Below, one piece after another: positions 11,576-21,088 of a stretch of 64,000 bases of DNA (positions are counted from its first letter, which is position 1; each line of letters opens with the position of its first letter). Origin of the DNA: Phaseolus vulgaris (taxonomy: Eukaryota > Streptophyta > Magnoliopsida > Fabales > Fabaceae). The notes under the pieces are model-generated. The model saw only the letters and a list, made by a program, of their open reading frames with translations. It ran no database searches and was not told the DNA's origin. A program made the translations under genes and the position numbers. The stretch covers positions 34,432,763 to 34,496,762 of the forward strand of contig NC_023756.2 of assembly GCF_000499845.2 (NCBI RefSeq), given 5' to 3'.

Positions 11576-12120
11576 CTTTCCCTTTCCTTGTACATGTATT
11601 CTGAACTGGTGTTACTTATGCTATGACATTTTCCGCTTCTTTTTATACTCTCTTCTTGTAAACTTTATCTTCCTTGCACAAATCTCTTTAGACAAATTAA
11701 CTTAGTAACTTCGTAAGCGCAATTGTATATTATCCGCCTCGAACCATCAGCTTTCGAACAATAACACTCTAACAACTTGTTACCTCAAGGTAATGAACCT
11801 TAGCATGAAATCGCTCTTCAAATAACGAACTTCAACCCAACTAATGGCTTCAGACACAGCTCATCTGATCTGCCTTATCAAAACGGGTCTTGACTTTCTC
11901 GCCATTGCTTGAATTTCTCCTGGTCGCCAAAGACTCTTGGCGATATCAGCTTCCTCTTGCCTTCACAACTTGGCCATTGTTCCTTTATCTGGGGGTAGAG
12001 GCGCCTTTCGGATCCTTCTCTACCTCCCTGAGCTTCAGAACAAAAGACCGGGTGGCCAGGCGTTCTCTTCGAACCTACCTTAGCCACCCTCCAAACTTCT
12101 TCCACCCTTTACACCACACC
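11576..12120. other. Non-coding spacer between the two convergent Tat-4 genes
   Basis: No gene recognised. A 75-codon minus-strand frame at 11878-12105 has an equally long counterpart in Tat-5 (58619-58846), but the plus strand is open there too and Tat-3 does not keep it, so I do not call it coding. Confidence 0.5.
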
Positions 12121-12340
12121 TGAACTCGTTCGAGACGAGAAGGATTTTATCTTGCCTGAACTCGCTCATGGGCGAGAAGGTCTTTAACTCGCCTGAACTC
12201 GCTCATCGGCGAGCAGGTCTTTAACTCGCCTGAACTCGCTCATCGGCGAGCAGGTCTTTAACTTGCCTTAACTCGCTCATCGGCGAGAAGGTCTTTAACT
12301 TGCCTGAACTCGCTCATCGGCGAGAAGGTCTTTAACTCGT
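12121..12340. repeat. Tat-4 minisatellite 1 (about 37-bp unit)
   Basis: About six copies of CCTGAACTCGCTCATCGGCG followed by AGAAGGTCTTTAACTCG. Each unit has a short inverted pair (CGCTCATCGGCGAG). Lies 3' of pol in element sense. Tat-5 has a shorter version at 58860-59008. Confidence 0.88.
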
Positions 12341-12535
12341 GCCTCTACATTGCCCCAGGGGTTACATCTTCTCTCCCCCATAAACACTGAGGACTTTTTG
12401 CTGGTGCCTCTACATTGCCCCAGGGGTTACATCTTCTCTCCCCCAGAAACACTGAGGACTTTTTCTGGTGCCTCTACATTGCCCCAGGGGTTACATCTTC
12501 TCTCCCCCAGAAACACTGAGGACTTTTTACTCTTC
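12341..12535. repeat. Tat-4 minisatellite 2 (about 57-66-bp unit)
   Basis: Three copies of TGCCTCTACATTGCCCCAGG then GGTTACATCTTCTCTCCCCC...AACACTGAGGACTTTTT. Tat-5 carries four copies at 59005-59262. Confidence 0.88.
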
Positions 12536-12826
12536 CTCGCCTGCACTCGCTCGACGGCGAGGAGGTCTTTATCTCGCCTTAGGACGCGCGAGGGCGTTGA
12601 GGTCTTTTAACTGGTGCCTCCGATCGCCGAAAGACGATGAGGACTTTAACTTTAACTGATGCCGCCAATCGCCGAAAGACGATGGGGACTTAGAAACTTT
12701 TTAGAAAGCATGCAACATAACTTCAACTTGCCTTAAATCACATATAAGTGACAAGGTCTTTCTTCAAAACTTTCGGAAAACAACAAGCATGCAATCTAAA
12801 ACACTTTAAACTTCGAAAACTCTTCT

Positions 12827-12880
12827 TTATTGGGCGGCCTCATTAAAAACCCTCCTTAGGGAAAAAAGAGTGCCCCCTCC
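12827..12880 (-). promoter_or_regulatory. Conserved post-pol element of Tat-4 (hairpin plus TTTTTAATGAGG)
   Basis: In element sense: GGGGGCACTCTTTTTTCCCT, then AAGGAGGGTTTTTAATGAGG, then CCGCCCAATAAAG. CCCT and AGGG can pair around a four-base loop. The same layout follows pol in all five Tat elements. Could be a 3'-end, export or packaging signal; function unknown. Confidence 0.55.
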
Positions 12881-12939
12881 AAACTGTTTTAACAGAAACA
12901 TTGTAAAGCTCTTTGTGTTTGTTTTTACTTACAAAGTTC

Positions 12940-15900
12940 TTAACTGTAATATATCTTGAGGTGCGTGGCGTTCCAAGTGCGAGGAATCGCCCCTCCTTCC
13001 AATGTCTCTAAGCGGTAGGCGCCGTTCCCAAGCGCCTCGGTTATTCTGAACGGTCTCGTCCACTTAGGCGACAGCTTATTCTCCATCTCGTACTGGTGGG
13101 CCTTCCTCATCACCAGGTCGCCCTCTCTGAACTGTCTTGGCATCACCTTCGAGTTATATCTTCGTTCAATCCTTCTCTTCACCGCCTCAGCTTTCAATCT
13201 CGCCTCCTCCCTGACCTCATCCAGCAAATCCAGATTCAGCCTTCTTTCCTCATTCGAGTCTTCCGCTACAAAGTTCTGGAATCTCGGCGAGCTCTCTTGG
13301 ATTTCTACTGGAATCATTGCGTCGCATCCATAGACCAGGCTGAACGGGGTCTCATGGGTTCCTGACTGCTCGGTGGTGTGGTACGCCCAGACTATACGGG
13401 GTACCTCCTCAGCCCAACTTCCTTTGGCTTTCTCTAGCCTTCTCTTCAAACCTCTTAGCAACACCCGATTGGCTGACTCTACTTGGCCATTCGTCTGAGG
13501 GTGCTCGACGGATGCAAATACTTGTTGAATTCCCACCCCTTCGCACAGCTTCTTCAACAGGTGACTTGCAAACTGAGTCCCATTGTCCGACACCAGGCGC
13601 TTGGGCACACCAAACCGGCACACAATGTTCTTCCACACGAAACCCCCGATCTTGTGTGCGATGATCTGGGCCCCTGGTTCTGCTTCGATCCACTTGGTGA
13701 AATATTCAATCGCCACCACCAAGTACTTCATCTGCCTGATCGCCAGCGGGAATGGTCCCAGGATGTCGATTCCCCATGTATGAAACGGCCAAGGGCTGTA
13801 AATCGACTTCAACTCCTCGGGAGGCGCCTTGTGCCAATCGGCGTGCTGCTGGCATTGTTTGCAGCACTGCGCATACTTCTTGCAGTCTTCTCTCATTGTT
13901 GGCCAGTAGTAACCTGCACGGAGAGTCCTTGCGGCCAGAGCTCGACCCCCGACGTGGCTTCCGCATATCCCTTCATGGAGCTCTGCCATAATTCTTGTAC
14001 ATTTCTCGCCATGCACACATTCCAGGAGTGGGTGAGTGAACCCAAACCTATACAGCTCGCCATCAATCATTATGAACTTGCTAGAATTCTTCTTGATCTT
14101 CCTAGCCTCCGTCGGATTCAGCGGGAGAAGGCCATCCGCCAGGCATCGCTTGTACTGCGTTACCCAGGTGTCTGGCTCATGTGTAGCGCAGACCTGCGTC
14201 ATGTTCACCCTCTCCCCCCGACATGCTCTTATTCTCGGCGATCTCAAGGTTTCTTGAGTCAAAGACCTGTGACTCCTCGCCGCTTTCTCCGTCGATTTGC
14301 TTACCTGAAGAACCAGGTGATCTGCCACAAATGCTCTAGGCGCCTTCAGAGTTTCTTGAATCACCGTCCTCTGCCTACCCCCCTTGCCCGAACTGGCGAG
14401 CTTGGCTAGCAAGTCAGCTCGAGCATTCTGCTCCCTGGGGATATGCACCACTTCAAAGGAGACAAAGGAACTCTTCAATTCCTGTACATACTCCAGGTAA
14501 GCCGCCATTTGTGGATCTTTAGCCTGGAACTCGCCTGTTACTTGTCCCGTGACTAACAGCGAGTCACTCTTAGCCATCAGCACCCTAGCTCCCATCTCCT
14601 TGGCCAGCAAGATACCGGCGATCAGCGCCTCATATTCTGCTTGATTGTTGCTGGCCTTGAAGGCAAACCTCAAAGATTGTTCGATCTGCACGCCGTTGGG
14701 CCCCTCCAAGATGATCCCAGCACCGCTACCCTGCTGGTTCGACGATCCGTCCACTGAAAGCACCCAACGGAAGTCATTCCCTTCAACTCGTGTCGCTTCA
14801 GACGAGAGCTCGACCACGAAGTCTGCGAAGATCTGCCCCTTGATCGGACCTCGGGGCTCATACTTAATATCAAACTCCGACAGCTCCACTGCCCACTTCA
14901 CCATCCTCCCCGCAACATCGGGCTTCTTCAAGACCTTCTGGATGGGCAGGTCGGTCATCACCAGTATCGTGAAGCTATGGAAATAGTGGCGTAACCTCCT
15001 TGCCGAAAAGACTACTGCTAGTGCAGCCTTCTCCAGGGCCTGATATCTCGTTTCGGGGCCCTGCAGCACCTTACTCACAAAATAAATGGGCTTTTGAGCC
15101 TGATCTTGGTCCTGGGCGAGCACCGCACTCACCGCCCTCTCAGTTACAGCAAAATACAACCTGAGAGGGGTTCCCACCAGCGGTTTGCACAAAACCGGCG
15201 GGCTCGCCAGATACTCCTTAAGCTTGACGAAGGCTTCTTCACACTCCTTCGTCCAGGAAAATTTGTTATTCCGCCTTAAACATTGGAAATATGGATGGCC
15301 CTTCTCTCCGCTAGCCGACACGAAGCGAGACAGGGCGGCCATCCGACCTATAAGCTGCTGTACTTCCTTCACAGTGGCCGGGCTCCTCATCGCCAAGATG
15401 GCGGCACACTTGTCAGGGTTGGCCTCTATTCCTCTCTCAGTTAAGAGGAAACCCAAGAACATCCCAACCTCCACGCCAAAGATGCACTTCTCGACATTCA
15501 GCTTCAACCTAAACTTGGCGATCGTAGTGAACAACTCCTCCAAGTCCGCAACGTGCTTGCTTTTCTCTAGCGAGGTCACGACCATGTCATCCACGTACGC
15601 TTGCACATTCCTTCCCAGCATTGGTGCAAGTACTCGATCCATCAACCTCTGGTACGTGGCCCCCGTGTTCTTCAGCCCAAAAGGCATCACCTTGTAGCAG
15701 TATCACGATCTCTCGGTCATGAAGGCAGTCTTCTCTTCATCCATGGGATGCATCTTGATCTGGTTGTACCCCGAGAAGGCGTCCAAGAAACTCAACAACT
15801 TACACCCTGCAGCACTGTCCACCAGGGCGTCTATGCTTGGTAAAGGATACGAGTCCTTTGGGCAAGCCTTGTTCAGATCAGTGAAGTCGACGCACATGCG

Positions 15901-18363
15901 CCATTTCCCGTTGCTCTTCTTCACCAGCACGACATTAGCCAGCCACTCAGGGTACTGGACTTCCCTGATATGGCCTGCAGCGAGGAGCTTCTGGGTTTCG
16001 TCTCTAATCGCCTGCCTCCTCTCCTTGTTGAACTTCCTTCTCCTCTGCCGCACTGGTCTCACCTGGTTGTCCATCGCCAAATGATGGCACAAGAAGTCGG
16101 GATCGATCCCGGGCATGTCCGAAGCGGACCATGCAAACGCATCCAGATGCCGCTCTATCACCTTGGCGATCTGGTCCTGGAGCTCAACCTCCAAAGATCT
16201 TCCCAACTTGAAGATCTTTCCTCCGATCTCTCTTTTGAGCCACTGCTCGACGTGTTTTGGCCTGGTTTCTCTAGCGATCACCGCCCTGGCGATTCCCAGC
16301 TCCCTCGCTTCCTTAGGGCGATTCCTCGCCTCTTCTTCCTCTAGACCGGCGTTCCCCTCCCCCAGCTCAGCATCCACCATCACCACGTCACTTCCGGCGG
16401 TCTCTTCTATTACCGTCGGTCTGGGCTTCACACCAGGAGGCGGGGTGGTTGTCACGTAACTCACCGACCTCTTGTTCTTCAGGCTATTCTCATAGCACTT
16501 CTTCGCTTGTTTCTGGTCAGACTTGATGGTGATCACCACCCCCTCCATAGACGGCAGCTTCACCTTCATGTGCCAGGTCGACGGTATAGCGCCTATTCTG
16601 TTGAGCGTGGGCCTTCCCAGCAGAATGTTGTATGCTGAAGGAGCGTTCACGACAAGGTACTTGATTTTCTCTGTTCTCGAACCCGCCTCATCTGTAAACG
16701 TAGTCCTCAACTCAATGTACCCCCTGACCTCCACCTGGTCACCAGCGAAACCATACAAACACCCTCCATAGGGCCTCAGCTGGTCAAGGGGTAGCTCCAA
16801 CTGCGTGAAAGTCGGCCAGAACATCACGTCTGCCGAGCTTCCTTGGTCCACCAGAACCCTGTGGACCTTCCTTCCTGCTATGATCAGCGAGATGACTATG
16901 GGGTCGTTGTCATGAGGCACAACGTCCCGAAGATCTTGCTTTGTGAACGTAATGTCCACATCCGGCGAGTGATCTTCAAACATATCCACCGTCATCACAG
17001 ACCTCGCATACTTCTTCCTCTGTGACGCGGTGCATCCACCACCCGAGAAACCTCCTGCAATGGTGTGGATTTCTCCGTGGGTAGGCATCTCGTGCTGCTG
17101 AGCCTCACCACCTGCTGGTTGGGAGCTCGATGCGCCCCCCGTCCTTCTATCCAGCAAATAATCATTCAAGAACCCGCTCTTGACCAGGTCGTCGAGCTGG
17201 TATCCCAAAGCTAAACACGAATCCACGGTGTGGCCAAAACCCTGGTGGAACTCACACCAGGCGTCTGGCTTTGGTCCCAGCACCTTGTCGCCCACCTTCT
17301 CGGGCGCCTTCAGCCTAGCTGATATATTGGGAATGGCGACCAGGTCCGCCAATCCCATGACAAACTTGTGCTTTGGCTGGCGATTGTACTCCCGGCGTGC
17401 TGGTTGAGAGCGCCCTGGGCCCCTGCCCTTGTTCTTCCATGGATCATAAGGATGGCGAGTCCTCTGATCCCTCCTGGCCGCCGCTGTCTCCAGCACCCTC
17501 TGTGGCTGGATCCTGGTCTGGGCGCGTGGCCTAGCGGGAGCCACGCTTCCCCTCTTCTCGGCGACCCCACTCTCGTCGGCGATGTGGGCCACCGAAAGTC
17601 GCCTGACCTCAGCAAATGTGGCAGGGTGAGCCCTGATCAATGCCTCGCAGAATGGTCCCGGCAGCACGCCCTTCTTGAATGCGTAGACCAGCATCTCTTC
17701 GTCTTTGGCTGGCGAGCGGACCATCTGCGCCCCAAAACGATTCAGGTAGTCCCTGAGGGACTCTCCCTGATACTGCCTTATGTCGAACAAATCATAAGAC
17801 ACCCTGGGCGGTGCCTTGTTCACGATGTACTGCTCGACGAAGATCTTTGAAAACTGTTGGAAGTTGGTTATGTGACCCGTAGGCAGGCTCACAAACCATT
17901 CCAGTGCCGTTCCCTGGAGGGTGCTCACAAACATCTTGCAGTACACGGCGTCTGATCCTCCTGACAGCATCATCTGCGTATGGAACGTGGTGAGATGTGC
18001 CTCAGGATCCTCCACGCCGGTAAAAACAGCCTTCACAGGTACCACACTCGCAGGGATAGGCGTGTCGGTAATCGCCTGAGCGAAAGGCATAGGAAAAACG
18101 CGAGGCGGCGTTGACGGCGCGACCTCTTCAGCGACTGGACGCCCTCGCTGCTCCTGAAGAGCTTGACGCAGTTCTTCAGTCACTCTGCTAAGCTCATCAT
18201 TCCTGGCCCGAGAGGCGACCAGGTCCTCGTGCATTCTTGCCTGTTCTATACGCGAGGCTTCCACATTCACCTGCGGCGAGCGCATGATTTCCACCATCTG
18301 CGCCATAGTCATGGCGCCTTCAGCAACAACGGGCGCAACTGGACTTGAACGGTTGCTTCTCAT
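12940..18363 (-). pseudogene. Tat-4 gag-pol, open except for one TGA
   Basis: About 1,807 codons encoding all retroelement proteins. Approximate residues: gag capsid domain 110-240 (ALEWFVSLPTGHIT), zinc-finger-like CEFHQGFGHTVDSC about 380, protease DQGSSAD about 504, RT with FLDAFSGYNQI and AYVDDMVV (about 923), RNase H about 1070-1180, archaeal-type RNase H (SVDGSSN, NNQAEYEAL, AKSDSLLV, NARADLLAKL) from about 1206, then integrase with an HHCC finger (about 1455-1505) and the triad in WGIDILGPF, VSDNGTQF and QVESANR. A single TGA at 15703-15705 replaces the Cys of the CYCYKV motif kept in Tat-5. I chose the start at 18363 (MRSNRSSPVAP) because Tat-3 starts MRTTRSSSVAP; 18372 and 18399 are alternatives. 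The stop lies just before the 3' hairpin element. Confidence 0.93.
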
Positions 18364-18762
18364 TTTTCTCATGAAAACTTGACAAATCACAGAGAGCAAT
18401 GAACAACACCTTCTTCAGCGACGATCGATTCAGCGATCAATCGGTCAGAACTTCGCAGAAACTTCGAAAAACCTCAAGAACACAGCAAACCCTCACAGAA
18501 ACTCGCAACTCCACCAAAAACCAACGCTTCTTCCACGAAAATCCAAACGAGCAACAGAACTCAGATCTCACCGATCAAAACTCGCGTAAGCAGCAAAAAC
18601 TTCACCTCACCGAACAAAAACCCAAACGAACGGTGGAAAAACGCGAAATTACCGAACAGAACCTAGATGAACAGCGGACAATGGTTGCACCAGCACACAA
18701 CCACACAGAAACTGCAGAAACCTCCAAGAACTCACGCTGCGGATGGGAACAGGTTTTACACG
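18364..18762 (-). other. Tat-4 leader between PBS and gag
   Basis: About 400 bp of A/C-rich sequence on + with no pol homology; expected to hold the packaging signal. The plus-strand frame at 18399-18782 is low-complexity and not credible. Confidence 0.5.
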
Positions 18763-18779
18763 GCCCCACGGTGGGCGCC
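18763..18779 (-). other. Tat-4 primer-binding site (tRNA-Lys type)
   Basis: GGCGCCCACCGTGGGGC on the minus strand, three bases inside the 5' LTR. It differs by one base from the complement of the plant tRNA-Lys 3' end as I recall it (GCCCCACGTTGGGCGCC). Confidence 0.72.
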
Positions 18780-18782
18780 TGA

Positions 18783-19665
18783 TGATCCTGCCTGTTGACC
18801 AAAACGCTGGAGCTTTGCCTCGTCAAACTTGGATCGACGTATGTGCCGTGTCAGCCTCCGTCCTTCACCGCAATCCACCTCAAGAACCTGCAAAAGACGA
18901 AACGGCGCCGCTGCGGCCAATCGCGCTCCGACGCCCAAGTCAGCGACTGAACCACCAATTACTTAAGAGTAAAACTCAAGAACTCTAAGGAACCGTGACC
19001 AGTTCTCTCTCAGTGTACTCAAGACTCGCAAGCGTAAAGAAGACAATCTGAACGTGCGTACCTCAGAAGTTCGTTGGAAACTCTTATATACCTGGGCACT
19101 TTCTCTCTCCTGGCAGTTACACATCTGGACACGTGGCTCGCATCCAGCTGTACACGTGCCTTCATCTGGAGCATCCTTGACTTGGACGCTACTTCTGACT
19201 CTCCTTTGGCTAAGTTACTTATGCATGATACTACTCAGTGCATAGTTGCCTTGGAGCGCGATCTCTTCTGGATGGCGAGTTCGGGTGCCTTCGTACACAC
19301 CTTCCCTGTGGTCTCGCCGGCCGCCTTTATGATCTGCACCATCTGTTTCACCGTATATGCTCAAGTAAGCTGTCCCCCGACCTCATCCTCTGGTTAGCTG
19401 GGAAGTGTCTATCTGCCTTCATCTTCGGCGATGTCCTTGTTTCGGTGATCTCTAATCACTTGGTCGCCTGGGTTCACATCTGGCGACTTCATCTTCAACT
19501 TGGTGACCGCCGGTTCAGGCATGATGGAGATCGGAGCACGCCAACTTAATAATTGGCGACTACGCGAACCCCCCGACTTCCTCCCCTTCGGCCAGCCAGG
19601 CGTCCCATCAACACGCCTATACAATAGCTTGATGCCACGTCATCACTTCCGACTACCAGGGCGGT

Positions 19666-19668
<3 letters not shown>
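18783..19668 (-). repeat. Tat-4 5' LTR
   Basis: 886 bp. TATATAAG at 19083-19090 (minus), with CACGTG at 19130-19135 and 19153-19158 upstream of it in element sense. About 12 single-base differences from 7441-8326, all transitions as far as I can read. Confidence 0.93.

Positions 19669-19704
<36 letters not shown>
19669..19704. repeat. (CA)n(TA)n microsatellite at the Tat-4 edge
   Basis: CACACACACACACACA running into CATATATATATATA, directly at the LTR end. It probably grew from the LTR terminal ACA plus a CATAT target duplication. Confidence 0.85.
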
Positions 19705-20398
19705 ATCTTCTAACTTATCTGTCGTGCAATTAACTTGTTTAGCTGTATCGTTTTTCTCAACTCAACGTGCCTTGTACCAACCGGTACTTAACTTTCTGCA
19801 AACCTTCTCAACTTAAACAAACGGTTAACTCGAAACAATAACGTTTAACACAACATCACTTACCCGGTAAAAAGGGCTTAGGTCGATCTTGATATCTGAA
19901 CCCTTTCTCGCCCGATCTACCAAGGGCCAAAGGCATTTCTACGTCGTCGCCTAGAACTTTGCTGGCGCGGCCCTTGCCATGCAATTCTCTTCTGTTTCAT
20001 TCTCGCGCAATGGGCTTCTGGCGACATCACCTTCCCCTTAACTGAGAATGTTCCCTGCGGGAGCACCTCCCGATGTCATCTTTGCTCAATTGGGAGGAAA
20101 GCTGCCTTTCGGATCTCCCTCTGCCTTCCCCAAGCCTTTACCCTGAAATAGCTCGCATCACCGTCCCCTCATCTAGGGGTAGAGGCGCCTTTCAGATCCT
20201 TCTCTACCTCCCAGAGTTTCAGAACAATGATTTGGGTGGTGGGGTGCCCTCTGCAGACCTCTCCTACCACCCCTTAACTTCTGACTTAACTGGTCTTACT
20301 AGGCCAATATTGGTGCCTCACTCAAGGGGAAAGAGTTTTTCTCCAACCCTCCTTTCCCGTACTTGAGATCGTTAACACCCCTGGCTTTTCAGTTTCAT
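19705..20398. other. Tat-3 spacer beyond the Tat-4 insertion
   Basis: Continuation of the region after the Tat-3 antisense gene. No ORF or motif could be supported. It shares blocks with 11890-12060 (GGGGTAGAGGCGCCTTTC). Confidence 0.5.
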
Positions 20399-20830
20399 CT
20401 TGCCTGAACTCACTCAAGGGTGAGAAGGACTTTCCCTGATGCCTCAACTTGCCTAGGGGCTACATCTCCTCCTCCCCGGATGCACTGAGAGCTTTCATCT
20501 CGCCTCAATTCGCCCACGCAAAGAGGTCTTTTAATCTGTTCTTGCCTGCGCTCGCTCGGGGCGAGGAGGTCTTTTAAATCTCTTTCTCGCCTACACTCGC
20601 TCAAAGCGAGGATGACTTTTAAATCTTTTTCTCGCCTACACTCGCTCAAGGCGAAGAGGACTTTTAAATCTTTTTCTCGCCTACGCTCGCTCAAGGCGAG
20701 GAGGTCTTCCAAAGCTCCTTCTCGTCTGGTGGCGGTCAGAAAAATTTTAATACTTGTGCCTCCGATCGCCGAGTGGCAGTGGACTTTAAAAACTTTGTTC
20801 TTGTACCTCCGATCGCCAAGCGGCGATGAG
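20399..20830. repeat. Tat-3 minisatellite region
   Basis: Degenerate units of 36-58 bp of the type TCTCGCCTACACTCGCTCAA then GGCGAGGAGGTCTTTTAAATC, plus two copies of TGCCTCCGATCGCCGA-like sequence. Same place and partly the same unit as in Tat-4 and Tat-5. Confidence 0.82.
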
Positions 20831-20976
20831 GGTTTTTAAGACTTCACGTTTCGAAAGTTTTGTACTGGATGCATGCGATTTGTATTTTCCATTTTTAATC
20901 TTACCCCACTGATTTGAAAAACAAACAGCATGCGAACTTAATAACTGGGGAACTTCGATAAACTTCGAAACCTTCT

Positions 20977-21026
20977 TTATTGGGTGGCCTCATTAAAAAC
21001 CCTTCTCAGGGAAAAAGAGTCCCCCC
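20977..21026 (-). promoter_or_regulatory. Conserved post-pol element of Tat-3
   Basis: In element sense CTTTTTCCCTGAGAAGGGTT then TTTAATGAGGCCACCCAATAA. The CCCT/AGGG pair is kept although loop bases differ from Tat-4. Confidence 0.55.
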
Positions 21027-21088
21027 TTGAAAAATTGTTTAAACTGATACATCTTAAACTTTTGGAGTTTATTGCTACTTACAATGCC

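Larger units (their letters stand above)
7441..19668 (-). mobile_element. Tat-4 retrotransposon, almost complete
   Basis: 12,228 bp on the minus strand with two 886-bp LTRs differing at about a dozen single bases (about 98.6% identical by eye). Order in element sense: 5' LTR 18783-19668, PBS 18763-18779, gag-pol 18363-12940, conserved hairpin 12827-12880, minisatellites 12121-12535, antisense gene on + (8341-11575), PPT 8327-8340, 3' LTR 7441-8326. It sits in the 3' UTR of the Tat-3 antisense gene. The left flank CATAT has a plausible partner in the CACA...CATATATA microsatellite at the right edge, so its duplication is probably blurred by repeat slippage. Confidence 0.93.

Noticed and set aside
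13483..14409. 308-codon plus-strand ORF opposite Tat-4 integrase, with a 296-codon partner at 60236-61126
   Set aside because: It lies exactly antisense to conserved RNase H/integrase coding sequence and has no recognisable domain. Its presence in two copies follows from their DNA similarity.
18399..18782. 127-codon plus-strand ORF in the Tat-4 leader
   Set aside because: Gln/Asn/Thr-rich low-complexity translation of an A/C-rich leader. It overlaps the PBS and is not kept in Tat-3.
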